Source of the DNA: an uncultured Angelakisella sp.
GTDB taxonomy: Bacteria; Bacillota; Clostridia; Oscillospirales; Ruminococcaceae
Length of the DNA stretch: 16,718 nt
Direction: 5' to 3'
Assembly: GCA_910585525.1 (NCBI GenBank)
Contig: CAJUFR010000047.1
Coordinates: 1 to 16,718 of the forward strand
Below the pieces are notes generated by a model, which was given only the letters and a program-made list of their open reading frames with translations, made no database searches and was not told the origin of the DNA. Made by a program: the position numbers and the translations under genes. Below, piece after piece: positions 1 to 6,800 of the stretch. Within the stretch, counting starts at the first letter, position 1; each line of letters starts with the position of its first letter.

Positions 1-77
1 TCGAGAAAACCGCCTGCCGGGAAAAACCTTTCCAGCCTTTCAAAAGGCGGTTTTGTTTCCCGGCGGTGGCCTTTTTT
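1..77 (+). terminator. Two overlapping, mutually exclusive terminator-like hairpins
   Basis: Two perfect stems interleave. Stem A pairs 6-15 (AAAACCGCCT) with 45-54 (AGGCGGTTTT), encloses a small GGAAA/TTTCC hairpin (20-24 with 29-33), and is followed by GTTT. Stem B pairs 16-24 (GCCGGGAAA) with 56-64 (TTTCCCGGC) and is followed after seven bases by six T (72-77). The 5' arm of B lies in the loop of A, so A and B cannot both form as simple hairpins. Stem A is A-rich on one side and T-rich on the other, so it could stop transcription from either direction. It probably ends a plus-strand gene left of the window and may also end the leftward operon. Whether it is only a terminator or a switch cannot be decided here. 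Confidence 0.6.
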
Positions 78-98
78 AAATCATCTTATTAGGGGATT

Positions 99-184
99 TC
101 GCTTCCTGCGGGAAGCGACCAGGCGCTGTCCGCCCTGGACCCGGACCGGGGTGCCCCCGGTGGCAGGGCGGGGCTGCGCCCCGC
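99..184. repeat. Cluster of four short hairpins downstream of the NERD-like gene
   Basis: Four inverted repeats follow closely on one another. 99-106 pairs with 111-118 (8 bp, loop TGCG). CCAGG (119-123) pairs with CCTGG (134-138), imperfectly extended inward. 145-151 pairs with 155-161 (ACCGGGG/CCCCGGT, 3-nt loop). 168-174 pairs with 178-184 (GCGGGGC/GCCCCGC, 3-nt loop). None is followed by a T run on either strand, so they do not look like classical terminators. As the 3' trailer of the minus-strand gene ending at 199 they could protect the mRNA end or mark a processed small RNA; that is inference. Confidence 0.45.
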
Positions 185-198
185 AAGAGGGAGGGCGC

Positions 199-1623
199 TT
201 ACGCCTTCTTCTCCCCCGGCGCCCCGGCGCCACCCCCCTTGTAGGTCCGCTGGGGCAGCCCGTCCGCCACCCGCAGCAGCCGCCGGAACTCCTTGTAGAT
301 GCCCCCCTCCAGCACGTCCATCACCGCCTCGTAGTCCGGCAGCGCGTACCCGGAAGGCTTGGCCCCCTGGGCCTGGAACACCTCTACCAGTTCATCCAGC
401 CGCTCGGCCGGGAAGATCTCCTCCCGACCCTCGATAAACTCCCGCACCCCCTCCGGCCGCAGCACCGTGCAGGCGCTGTTTTTTAGGAACGGCGCCCGCC
501 CGGCCAGGGCCAGGATAGGATGGACCACGCTGCTCCCCTTCCCCGGGGCCAGCCGCTCCAGGGCCGGAGAGAAATAATCCCACAGGAACACCGCCCGCAT
601 CAGCCCCGGGGCGGTGGCGGCGTCTACCGAGAAGGTCTCCTCCCCGCCAAAGGACCGGGCCTCCACCGGGTAGATGCCGGTGGTGGAGATGATCAGGGCG
701 TCGCACTCCGCCGAGTGCCCCTCCCGTACCACCCGGTAGCGGTAAAGGACACGGAAGTTTTCCGGCACCGGCTTCTTCTCCAGCGCCTTGCAGAGGGCCT
801 CCTGGGCCCGGATGCAGCTGACCAGGGTGCGGCGGCGCTGGTCATAGTCGGTCAGCAGGATGTTCAGATGGCTGCCCAGGACACGCTTGAGGATCAGGAA
901 CCACTGGCGCATGGCCACCGCCATGAAGAGGTGGTCCTTGGGGTGGTCCGGGTAGAGGATCTGGGCGGCCTCCCGCATCTCCCGGGTGGGGCGCCCACCC
1001 ATGGACCGGGCGGCGTAGACCACCTTGAGGAAGGTGGCGTCCCCTGTCTCGTTCAGCCGCTTGGCGATGCCGGCGGCCCGGGAGATGCGGTGGCGCACCT
1101 TCTCCAGGTAGGCGGCCTGCTGCTCCAGCGTCAGCACCACCGGGCGGTAGACCGGCGGCGCCAGCAGCTGCTGGTTGTGCTCCTCCAGGTAGAAGCGGAT
1201 ATACAGCGTCTTGACGGTGCTGTGGATGCTCATGGGCCGGAAGGGCAGGTACTGCCCCCGGGCGGCGGGCAGGGCCGCCGTCTCCTCCCGGTACTCCTCC
1301 GGGCAGTAGACCTTGCGCAGGGTGGCTTTGTGGGTCAGGCAGCCGTTCAGGTCCTGCTCCAGGCAGCGGCGCTGGGCGCGGTCGGTGATCTTATCCCGGT
1401 AGGTGGACCAGAGGACGGCGCCGTTCACCTGGGCCAGGTCCCCCGCGATCTCCCGCCCCAGGTCGCAGCGCCGGGCCAGGTGGTTCAGCTGCTCCTTCAT
1501 CTCCGGGGTCAAGCCCTCCGGCCGGGGGGGCTTATCGGTGCGGGGCCCCCGCAGCAGCAGGTAACCCCCGACGGCCCCCGCCGCCAGGAGCAGCACCAGA
1601 AGGGTAATGAGAAAAGGTAACAT
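199..1623 (-). CDS. Membrane-anchored protein with NERD (nuclease-related) domain-like region
   Basis: A 474-residue protein starting with a hydrophobic segment (about residues 3-24), consistent with a single N-terminal membrane anchor and a cytoplasmic body. Residues 41-280 are mainly charged and helical with no motif I recognise. Residues 290-400 resemble the NERD domain: a tyrosine-rich strand, then ECDALII (D308), GIYPVEAR (E321, R323) and a FGG turn. In NERD and related restriction-endonuclease folds the signature is D...ExK; here the lysine position reads arginine, so catalysis is doubtful. The tail is Gly/Ala/Lys-rich. The start has a good AGGAGG about 11 bases upstream. It lies 76 bp downstream of the nfn-linked gene on the same strand with no terminator between, so it may be the last gene of that operon. 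The domain assignment is from pattern only. Confidence 0.6.
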   Translation of the reverse strand: MLPFLITLLVLLLAAGAVGGYLLLRGPRTDKPPRPEGLTPEMKEQLNHLARRCDLGREIAGDLAQVNGAVLWSTYRDKITDRAQRRCLEQDLNGCLTHKATLRKVYCPEEYREETAALPAARGQYLPFRPMSIHSTVKTLYIRFYLEEHNQQLLAPPVYRPVVLTLEQQAAYLEKVRHRISRAAGIAKRLNETGDATFLKVVYAARSMGGRPTREMREAAQILYPDHPKDHLFMAVAMRQWFLILKRVLGSHLNILLTDYDQRRRTLVSCIRAQEALCKALEKKPVPENFRVLYRYRVVREGHSAECDALIISTTGIYPVEARSFGGEETFSVDAATAPGLMRAVFLWDYFSPALERLAPGKGSSVVHPILALAGRAPFLKNSACTVLRPEGVREFIEGREEIFPAERLDELVEVFQAQGAKPSGYALPDYEAVMDVLEGGIYKEFRRLLRVADGLPQRTYKGGGAGAPGEKKA

Positions 1624-1699
1624 ATCGGGCCCGACCTCCTATTTTTGGTATAGACAGCAGCCGGCGGGCACAGCCCGCTGCCGTCGTTGTGTTATCGGT

Positions 1700-2578
1700 T
1701 CAGTCCTTCCCCCCGAACAGCCTCCCCAGCAGCCCCTTCTTCTTTTTCGCCGCCGGCGGGGCGGGGGCCGGGGACGGGGCGGGCGGGGCCGCCGGTGGCG
1801 CCGGGGGCGGCGCCTCGATGTGGGTCACCTGGCGGGTCACCTGGACCTTGGCGGGGTCCTGGCCCTGGGAGCGGACCGCCTGCTCCAGCTGCTGCTTGGC
1901 GGTCTGGACGTAGATGGCCACCCCGTCCATGTCGCAGTTCATCAGGTAGGAGCGGCAGGTGGTGGCCTCCAGGTCCATGGGGTTGGGTTCCACCACCTCG
2001 GTGGCCTCCAGCAGGCCCAGGCCCTCCTCCTTGGCGTGGAGCAGCGCCTTGAGGAACACCGGCAGGGCGTTGCCGAAGCACTGCTTCAGCGGGCCCTCGA
2101 CGCTCCCCTTTTCGTAGTCGGCCAGCAGCCGGGGCACCGCCGTTTCCGGGATGTACACCCCGCCGCAGTAGTTCTCATAGATGCGGTTGCGGATGGTCCC
2201 CCACCGGGGCTCGTCCCCGATGATGGCCTGGAAGGGGAGGGTGTATCCCGCCATTCTTGGCTCCATCTCCGCCAGGCCGGAGAAGATGCCGCCCCGGGTG
2301 TAGTAATAGGTGCGGAACAGCCCCTGGATCATGGCCAGGATATAGCTGTGGGTCTTGTCGAAGGGGTCCTTCTCGGTAAGCTGGGCGGCCTGCTCCAGCA
2401 TCGCCCGGTAGCCCTTTTGGCAGAAGTCCTGGTACCCCGCCTCCTGGCCCATCCGGTGCTGGGCGGCCAGGGCCATGGCGGTGGCGTAGTCCCCCCGCCG
2501 GGCCTCCTCCAGCCGGTCAAAGTACCAAAGGCGCATCTCCTTCTGGCTGATGGGGTGCCAGGTGACGTCAAATCCCAT
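1700..2578 (-). CDS. Unrecognised protein with Pro/Ala linker and basic C-terminal tip
   Basis: A 292-residue soluble protein I do not recognise. Residues 1-245 form a mixed, mostly helical domain opening with GFDVTWHPIS and rich in Tyr/Trp (a YYYTRGG stretch at 91-97). There is no signal peptide or membrane segment. Residues 256-277 are almost only Pro and Ala, then comes KKKKGLLGRLFGGKD, a basic-amphipathic tip that could contact membrane or a partner. The start overlaps the end of nfnB by 11 bases and has GGAGGAG about 7 bases upstream inside nfnB, so translation is probably coupled. Position as third gene after nfnAB suggests co-expression, but the sequence shows no redox-cofactor motif. 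The reading frame is well supported; the function is unknown. Confidence 0.8.
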   Translation of the reverse strand: MGFDVTWHPISQKEMRLWYFDRLEEARRGDYATAMALAAQHRMGQEAGYQDFCQKGYRAMLEQAAQLTEKDPFDKTHSYILAMIQGLFRTYYYTRGGIFSGLAEMEPRMAGYTLPFQAIIGDEPRWGTIRNRIYENYCGGVYIPETAVPRLLADYEKGSVEGPLKQCFGNALPVFLKALLHAKEEGLGLLEATEVVEPNPMDLEATTCRSYLMNCDMDGVAIYVQTAKQQLEQAVRSQGQDPAKVQVTRQVTHIEAPPPAPPAAPPAPSPAPAPPAAKKKKGLLGRLFGGKD

Positions 2579-3977
2579 GGTCGGCTCCTCCTTTTTCCAG
2601 GTCCTCCAGCATGGCCCGGGCGGCGGTCTTGCCCGCCCCCATGGCCAGGATGACGGTGGCGGCGCCGGTCACCGCGTCCCCCCCGGCGTAGACCCGGGGC
2701 AGGGAGGTGCGCCCCGCCTCGTCCGCTATGATGCCCCCCCACTTCTGGGTGGAGAGCCCCGGCGTGGCCCCGGTGAGGAGGGGGTTGGGGCTGGTGCCGA
2801 TGGACATGATGACGCAGTCCACCGGAAGCTCCAGGAATTCCCCCGGCAGTTCCACCGGGCGGCGGCGGCCGGAAGCGTCCGGCTCCCCCAGCGCCATTTT
2901 GGCGCAGCGGATCCCCCGGACCCAGTTGTCCTCCCCCAGGATCTCCACCGGGTTGGTGAGGAGGCGGAACCGGATGCCCTCCTCCCGGGCGTGCTCCACC
3001 TCCTCGGCGCGGGCGGGGAGTTCCTCCATGCTGCGGCGGTAGACCACCGAGACCTCCTCCGCCCCCAGCCGCAGGGCGCACCGGGCGGCGTCCATGGCCA
3101 CGTTGCCGCCCCCCACCACCGCCACCCGCTTGGGCCGCTGGATGGGGGTGGCGCTGTCCTCCCGGTACGCCTTCATCAGGTTCACCCTGGTCAAAAATTC
3201 GTTGGCGGAGTAGACGCCGTTGAGGTTCTCCCCGGGGATGCCCATGAACCGGGGCAGTCCCGCCCCGCTGCCGATGAACACCGCCTGGTATTCCTCCAGC
3301 AGTTCCGGGATGGTGAGGCTGCGGCCCGCCACGGCGTTGGTCACCACCTCCACCCCCAGGGCCTTCAAGGCGTCGATCTCCCGCCGGACGATGGCCTTGG
3401 GCAGGCGGAATTCCGGGATGCCGTAGACCAGCACCCCGCCGGGGGTGTGCAGCGCCTCGTAGATGGTGACGGCGCAGCCGTTCCGGGCCAGTTCCCCGGC
3501 GCAGCTGAGACCGGCGGGGCCGCTGCCCACCACCGCCATCCGGGGGGCGTCCTCCTTCCTCCCCGGGGCGTCCTGGGCCGCCGGGGTTTGGGCGGCCTGC
3601 CAGTCGGCCACGAACCGCTCCACCCGGCCGATGCCCACCGGCTCCCCTTTGATCCCCCGGACGCAGCGCTGTTCGCACTGGGTCTCCTGGGGGCAGACCC
3701 GGCCGCAGACGGCGGGGAGGGAGCTGTCCCGGGCGATGATCTCGTAGGCCCCGGCAAAGTCCTGCTCCGCCGCCCGGGCCAAAAAGCCGGGGATATCGAT
3801 GCCCACCGGGCAGCCGGCGACGCAGGGCTTGTTTTTGCAGGCCAGGCACCGGGCGGCCTCCGCCGCCGCCTGGCCGGCGCTGTAGCCCAGGGCCACTTCC
3901 CGGAAGTTGCGCCTTCTCTCCTCCGGGGGCTGGGCCGGCATGGGCTGCTTTTTGGGGTCCATATTCCTTTTGCTCAT
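2568..3977 (-). CDS. nfnB: NADH-dependent ferredoxin:NADP+ oxidoreductase large subunit (NfnB / GltA-type)
   Basis: A 469-residue flavoprotein of the small-subunit glutamate-synthase (GltA/GltD) family. The N-terminal iron-sulfur domain carries eight cysteines for two [4Fe-4S] clusters: C44, C47, C52, C56 and C91, C95, C101, C105. GSGPAG (151-156) is the FAD dinucleotide fold, GGGNVAMDAA (289-298) the NAD(P)H fold, and GGDAVTGAA (432-440) the closing FAD motif. The start codon overlaps the stop of the upstream small-subunit gene (ATGA, 3974-3977). That pairing is what argues for Nfn over a glutamate synthase, since no GltB-type large subunit is nearby. In characterised Nfn the complex bifurcates electrons between NADPH, NAD+ and ferredoxin in the cytoplasm. 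Older annotations call it NADPH-dependent glutamate synthase, homotetrameric. Confidence 0.93.
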   Translation of the reverse strand: MSKRNMDPKKQPMPAQPPEERRRNFREVALGYSAGQAAAEAARCLACKNKPCVAGCPVGIDIPGFLARAAEQDFAGAYEIIARDSSLPAVCGRVCPQETQCEQRCVRGIKGEPVGIGRVERFVADWQAAQTPAAQDAPGRKEDAPRMAVVGSGPAGLSCAGELARNGCAVTIYEALHTPGGVLVYGIPEFRLPKAIVRREIDALKALGVEVVTNAVAGRSLTIPELLEEYQAVFIGSGAGLPRFMGIPGENLNGVYSANEFLTRVNLMKAYREDSATPIQRPKRVAVVGGGNVAMDAARCALRLGAEEVSVVYRRSMEELPARAEEVEHAREEGIRFRLLTNPVEILGEDNWVRGIRCAKMALGEPDASGRRRPVELPGEFLELPVDCVIMSIGTSPNPLLTGATPGLSTQKWGGIIADEAGRTSLPRVYAGGDAVTGAATVILAMGAGKTAARAMLEDLEKGGADHGI

Positions 3978-4819
3978 CGCGCCCCCTCCTTCTGGAACAG
4001 GCGGCAGGCCGCCTCCCTGGCGTGTCGTTCCTGCTGCCGGTAGGGGCCGGAGCGGGCGATGGCCTCGTCAAAGTCCACCTGGTGGCCGTCGAAGTCGGGG
4101 CCCTCCACACAGGCGAACCGCACCTTGCCCCCCACCGTCAGGCGGCAGCCGCCGCACATGCCGGTGCCGTCCACCATCAGGGGGTTCATGCTCACCACCG
4201 TGGGGACGTCGTATTTTTTGGTCAGCTGGCAGACGAACTTCATCATCACCAGGGGGCCGATGGCGATGACCTGGTCATACCGCTCCCCCTCCTGGATCAG
4301 CCGCTCCAGGGCGACGGTGACCAGCCCCTTCTCCCCGGCGGAGCCGTCGTCGGTCATCAGGAAGAAGCGGCTGGAGGCGGCGCGGAACTCCTCCTCCAGG
4401 ATCACCAGTTCCTTGCCCCGGAAGCCGGTGATGGCGTGGACCTCCGCCCCCTGGTCATGGAGCTTTTGAGCCACCGGCAGGGCGATGGCGCAGCCAACGC
4501 CGCCCCCCACCACCGCCACCTTGCGGAGGCCCTGGGTGTGGGAGGGGGTGCCCAGGGGTCCTGCGAAGTCCTGGATGTAGTCCCCTTCCTCCAGCCGGTC
4601 CAGGGCCATGGTGGCCCCCCCCACCAGCTGGAAGATGATGGTGACGGTGCCTTTCTCCCGGTCATACCCGGCGATGGTCAGGGGGATGCGCTCCCCCTCC
4701 TGGTCCACCCGGAGGATGACGAACTGCCCCGGCTGGGCCCGGCGGGCCACCAGGGGGGCCTCCACCACCATACGGGTGACGGTGGGGTTCAGTGATTCTT
4801 TTTTCTGTATCCGGTACAT
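3974..4819 (-). CDS. nfnA: NADH-dependent ferredoxin:NADP+ oxidoreductase small subunit (NfnA)
   Basis: A 281-residue ferredoxin-reductase-like protein of the dihydroorotate dehydrogenase electron-transfer (PyrK) family. Residues 1-95 form an FAD-binding barrel (PGQFVILRV, RIPLTIAGYD), followed by the NAD fold GGGVGCAIALP (105-115). The C-terminal [2Fe-2S] site shows D217, C222, C225 and C237; one Asp plus three Cys is the ligand set reported for structurally studied Nfn small subunits, and this plus the adjacent nfnB argues against PyrK. It is the first gene of the operon, about 47 bases from the predicted transcription start; the ribosome site is modest (GAGGG about 12 bases upstream). In the known complex this subunit binds NAD(H) and passes electrons to NfnB. 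Confidence 0.92.
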   Translation of the reverse strand: MYRIQKKESLNPTVTRMVVEAPLVARRAQPGQFVILRVDQEGERIPLTIAGYDREKGTVTIIFQLVGGATMALDRLEEGDYIQDFAGPLGTPSHTQGLRKVAVVGGGVGCAIALPVAQKLHDQGAEVHAITGFRGKELVILEEEFRAASSRFFLMTDDGSAGEKGLVTVALERLIQEGERYDQVIAIGPLVMMKFVCQLTKKYDVPTVVSMNPLMVDGTGMCGGCRLTVGGKVRFACVEGPDFDGHQVDFDEAIARSGPYRQQERHAREAACRLFQKEGAR

Positions 4820-4872
4820 AGGGTGCTTTCCCTCTTTTCTCCGCGATCGGTCGACGCGCTGCTATTCTCTTT

Positions 4873-4901
4873 ATTATGAAGGTTTTGCCCGGTCCTGTCA
4901 A
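4873..4901 (-). promoter_or_regulatory. Sigma-A-type promoter of the nfnA-nfnB operon
   Basis: Reading leftward, a perfect TTGACA (4901-4896) is followed by a 17-base spacer and CATAAT (4878-4873). Transcription would start near 4866, leaving a leader of about 47 bases before nfnA. The site lies 68 bases past the tag stop codon, so nfnAB can be expressed independently of the acetyltransferase-tag pair upstream. Confidence 0.8.
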
Positions 4902-4968
4902 GGAAAAATCACCTGGGAAAGGCAGAAGGAGGGGGCAGCCATCCCCCGGCGGATCACCGCCCGGCGGG

Positions 4969-5541
4969 TCAGCTGTCCCCCTGGTACAGGTCGCACTCCT
5001 TGGCGTGGGGGTCCAGCACCCCCGCCGCCTGCAAAAAGGCGTAGATGATGGTGGAGCCGGCGAACTTCATCCCCCGCTTTTTCAGTTCCCCCGACACCTG
5101 GTCCGACAGGGGGGAGGTGGACCGAAGGTCGCAGCTTTCCCGGATGGCCCTGCCGCCGGTGAAGCCCCAGAGGTAGGCGTCAAAGGAGCCATATTCTTTC
5201 TGGATATCCAGGAAAACACGGCTGTTGGTCACCGCCGCCTGGACCTTCAGCCGGTTGCGGATGATCCCCGGGTCGGCAAGGAGCCGGGCCTGGTCCTCCT
5301 GGCTGTACCGGCTGATCTTCTCCGGGTCGAAGCCGTCAAAGGCCCGGCGGAACCCCTCCCGCCGGTCAAGGACGCACTTCCAGGTGAGACCGGCCTGGAA
5401 GCACTCCAGCATCAGCAGCTCGAACAGCTTCCGGTCGTCGTGCTGGGGCACCCCCCATTCGGTGTCGTGGTACCGGACCATCAGGGGATCTTTCAAATCC
5501 ACCCACCCGCAGCGGTGGAGGATGTCCTTTTCTTTGTCCAT
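4969..5541 (-). CDS. tag: DNA-3-methyladenine glycosylase I
   Basis: A 190-residue Tag-family glycosylase that excises 3-methyladenine from alkylated DNA to start base-excision repair. The zinc-snap residues are present: C11 in RCGW and H25 in YHDTEWG near the N-terminus, and H179 and C183 near the C-terminus. The catalytic-pocket glutamate is E46 in LECFQAGLTW, and KKRGMKFAGSTI (154-165) is the usual family block. Length matches E. coli Tag (187). I chose the ATG at 5541 because AGGAG sits six bases ahead of it; the in-frame ATG at 5547 directly abuts that AGGAG and lacks spacing. It follows the acetyltransferase gene by only a few bases and probably shares its promoter. Confidence 0.93.
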   Translation of the reverse strand: MDKEKDILHRCGWVDLKDPLMVRYHDTEWGVPQHDDRKLFELLMLECFQAGLTWKCVLDRREGFRRAFDGFDPEKISRYSQEDQARLLADPGIIRNRLKVQAAVTNSRVFLDIQKEYGSFDAYLWGFTGGRAIRESCDLRSTSPLSDQVSGELKKRGMKFAGSTIIYAFLQAAGVLDPHAKECDLYQGDS

Positions 5542-5553
5542 CAGCATCTCCTG

Positions 5554-6561
5554 TTACTTCTTCACCCCGCCGAATTGCAGCTGGCCTTCCAGTTCGTCCC
5601 CCTGGCCGGGAGGCGCCACCTCCAGGCCGGGGGCGGGCTCCTCCGGGGCCTCCGGCCGCCCCCCCTGGACCGGGGACAGCTTCACCGGCACCACCGGCGG
5701 CAGTTCCAGATTGGCCAGGGTCCCGTCCGGCCGCTTCTTGCTCTTCAAAAACCGGACGATCCCCTCCGGCAGCCGGGGCTCGGCGGAGACAGGCTCCGGG
5801 GGGGCCTCCTCCCCGGTTCCCTCCTCCTGGCTGGCGGCGGCCGGATGGCGGGCGGGGGCGGCGCCGTCCGGGGCCTTTTTGGTCCGCAGGAACCGGACGA
5901 TCCCCTCCGGCAGCTGCTCCTCCGGGGTCTCCACCTCCTCGTACTCCAGGGTGTAGTCCTCCTCGCCGGAGGGCCCGTCCCCGGCCCGGCGGCGCTCCCC
6001 CTCAAAGTATTCCCGGTAAAAGCTGTACCGGTCGCTGTAGTATTCCTCCATCGCCTTCATGTCGGTGGGGAGCAGCCGCTCCATCACCACCAGGTCCACC
6101 AGCTTGCCCCGGCGGTAGCCGTGGCTGCGCAGGGTGCCCACGTCCCGGAACCCCACCCGGCGGTAGGTGTGCAGCAGGTACCGCTGCTCGGCGTCCAGGC
6201 AGGCCATCAGCTTGTAGTGGCCCAGGCGGATGGCCTGCTGCTCCAAAAACCGCAGCAGCAGGTCGGTGAGTTCGGCGTCGTCCCGCAGCCGCTCCGGCAG
6301 CCCAAGTTCCAGGGTGGCCACCCCGTCAAAGGGGTAGCCCCCGGGGCACTCCCCCAGGGCCAGCCACCAGATGACCTTCCCCTGGGAGGTGCCCACAAAG
6401 GCCGGGTAGCGCTTGCAGTTGCGGTGGAACCGCAGCCAGTCCTGATAATATTCGATGGGGCGCTGGCTGATCTCCAGCCCCAGGATGCCGCCCATCTCCC
6501 CGTCGATGGCCTGGATGGCGGACGCGTCCTCCAGCCTGGCCCGGCGTATCTTTCTCTCCAT
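5554..6561 (-). CDS. GNAT-like N-acetyltransferase with repeat-bearing C-terminal tail
   Basis: A 335-residue protein in two parts. Residues 1-165 resemble a GNAT acetyltransferase: it opens with IRRARLEDASAIQAID, has a central strand pattern, and ends with TYRRVGFRDVGTL and YRRGKLVDLVVMERLL, typical of the last GNAT helix and strand. The canonical acetyl-CoA loop (Q/RxxGxG/A) is not obvious; ERLRDD/LLLRFLEQQA stands there, so activity is uncertain. Residues 195-335 are acidic, Pro/Gly-rich and probably disordered, with LPEGIVRFLRTKKAPDG at 217-233 and a near copy, LPEGIVRFLKSKKRPDG, at 264-280. The start has GGAGGAG six bases upstream. It is first in a two-gene unit with tag, its stop six bases from the earlier possible tag start. 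The substrate is unknown. Confidence 0.7.
   Translation of the reverse strand: MERKIRRARLEDASAIQAIDGEMGGILGLEISQRPIEYYQDWLRFHRNCKRYPAFVGTSQGKVIWWLALGECPGGYPFDGVATLELGLPERLRDDAELTDLLLRFLEQQAIRLGHYKLMACLDAEQRYLLHTYRRVGFRDVGTLRSHGYRRGKLVDLVVMERLLPTDMKAMEEYYSDRYSFYREYFEGERRRAGDGPSGEEDYTLEYEEVETPEEQLPEGIVRFLRTKKAPDGAAPARHPAAASQEEGTGEEAPPEPVSAEPRLPEGIVRFLKSKKRPDGTLANLELPPVVPVKLSPVQGGRPEAPEEPAPGLEVAPPGQGDELEGQLQFGGVKK
5722..5913 (-). repeat. Duplicated 17-codon motif in the acetyltransferase tail
   Basis: Two 51-bp units, 5863-5913 and 5722-5772, encode LPEGIVRFL followed by R/K, T/S, KK, A/R and PDG: 14 of 17 residues are identical and two of the changes are conservative. They are separated by 30 residues of Ala/Glu/Pro-rich linker. 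The hydrophobic-basic motif stands out in an otherwise disordered, acidic tail. Confidence 0.8.
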
Positions 6562-6602
6562 GCTTTCTCCTCCGTTGGTCCGGCTCGTTTTTCAGCCCCT
6601 CT

Positions 6603-6631
6603 ATTATACAGGATGTTGGCGGTTTTGCCAC
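6603..6631 (-). promoter_or_regulatory. Promoter of the acetyltransferase-tag unit
   Basis: Reading leftward, GTGGCA (6631-6626, four of six matches to TTGACA) is followed by a 17-base spacer and a perfect TATAAT (6608-6603). The predicted start near 6596 leaves a leader of about 35 bases before the ATG at 6561. It sits back-to-back with the sortase promoter in the 239-bp divergent gap. Confidence 0.7.
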
Positions 6632-6736
6632 TGGCATTTTGTAACATTTTCAAAAATTATTTCAGGTTTTGTCAAACTTCCACAGCTTCCCGGTAAATTT
6701 TTTGAAAGGAGCGATATTCCCTTCCGAAAAATACTG

Positions 6737-6745
6737 TGCTATAAT
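6737..6745 (+). promoter_or_regulatory. Extended -10 promoter of the sortase gene
   Basis: TGC followed by TATAAT (6740-6745) is a perfect extended -10 element. No good -35 lies 17 bases upstream (TTCCCT), which is tolerable for an extended -10 promoter. The start would fall near 6752, about 49 bases before the ATG at 6801. Confidence 0.7.
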
Positions 6746-6800
6746 AGGGTAAGATAAAATGGCTCGGAAGGGCCTTTTGACATTGAGGAGGAGATAGACC

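Noticed and set aside
1645..1695. GCGGGC-ACA-GCCCGC hairpin between the nfn-linked gene and the NERD-like gene as a terminator
   Set aside because: The stem is only six base pairs and no T run follows it on either strand.
2329..4110. 593-codon minus-strand frame overlapping nfnB and its neighbours
   Set aside because: It is a shifted frame of nfnA, nfnB and the third gene; the translation is Gly/Pro/Arg/Ala-rich and NfnB itself has complete cofactor motifs in the other frame.
4900..4968. Terminator after tag
   Set aside because: Only a 5-bp GGCGG/CCGCC pairing is visible, without a T tract; read-through from tag into nfnA cannot be excluded.
4876..6696. Long open frame (606 codons) on the plus strand opposite the acetyltransferase and tag genes
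   Set aside because: Its product is low-complexity, rich in Gly/Pro/Leu/Val/His with no family pattern. Such frames arise opposite genes with very high GC at third positions, and the minus-strand genes here are clear.
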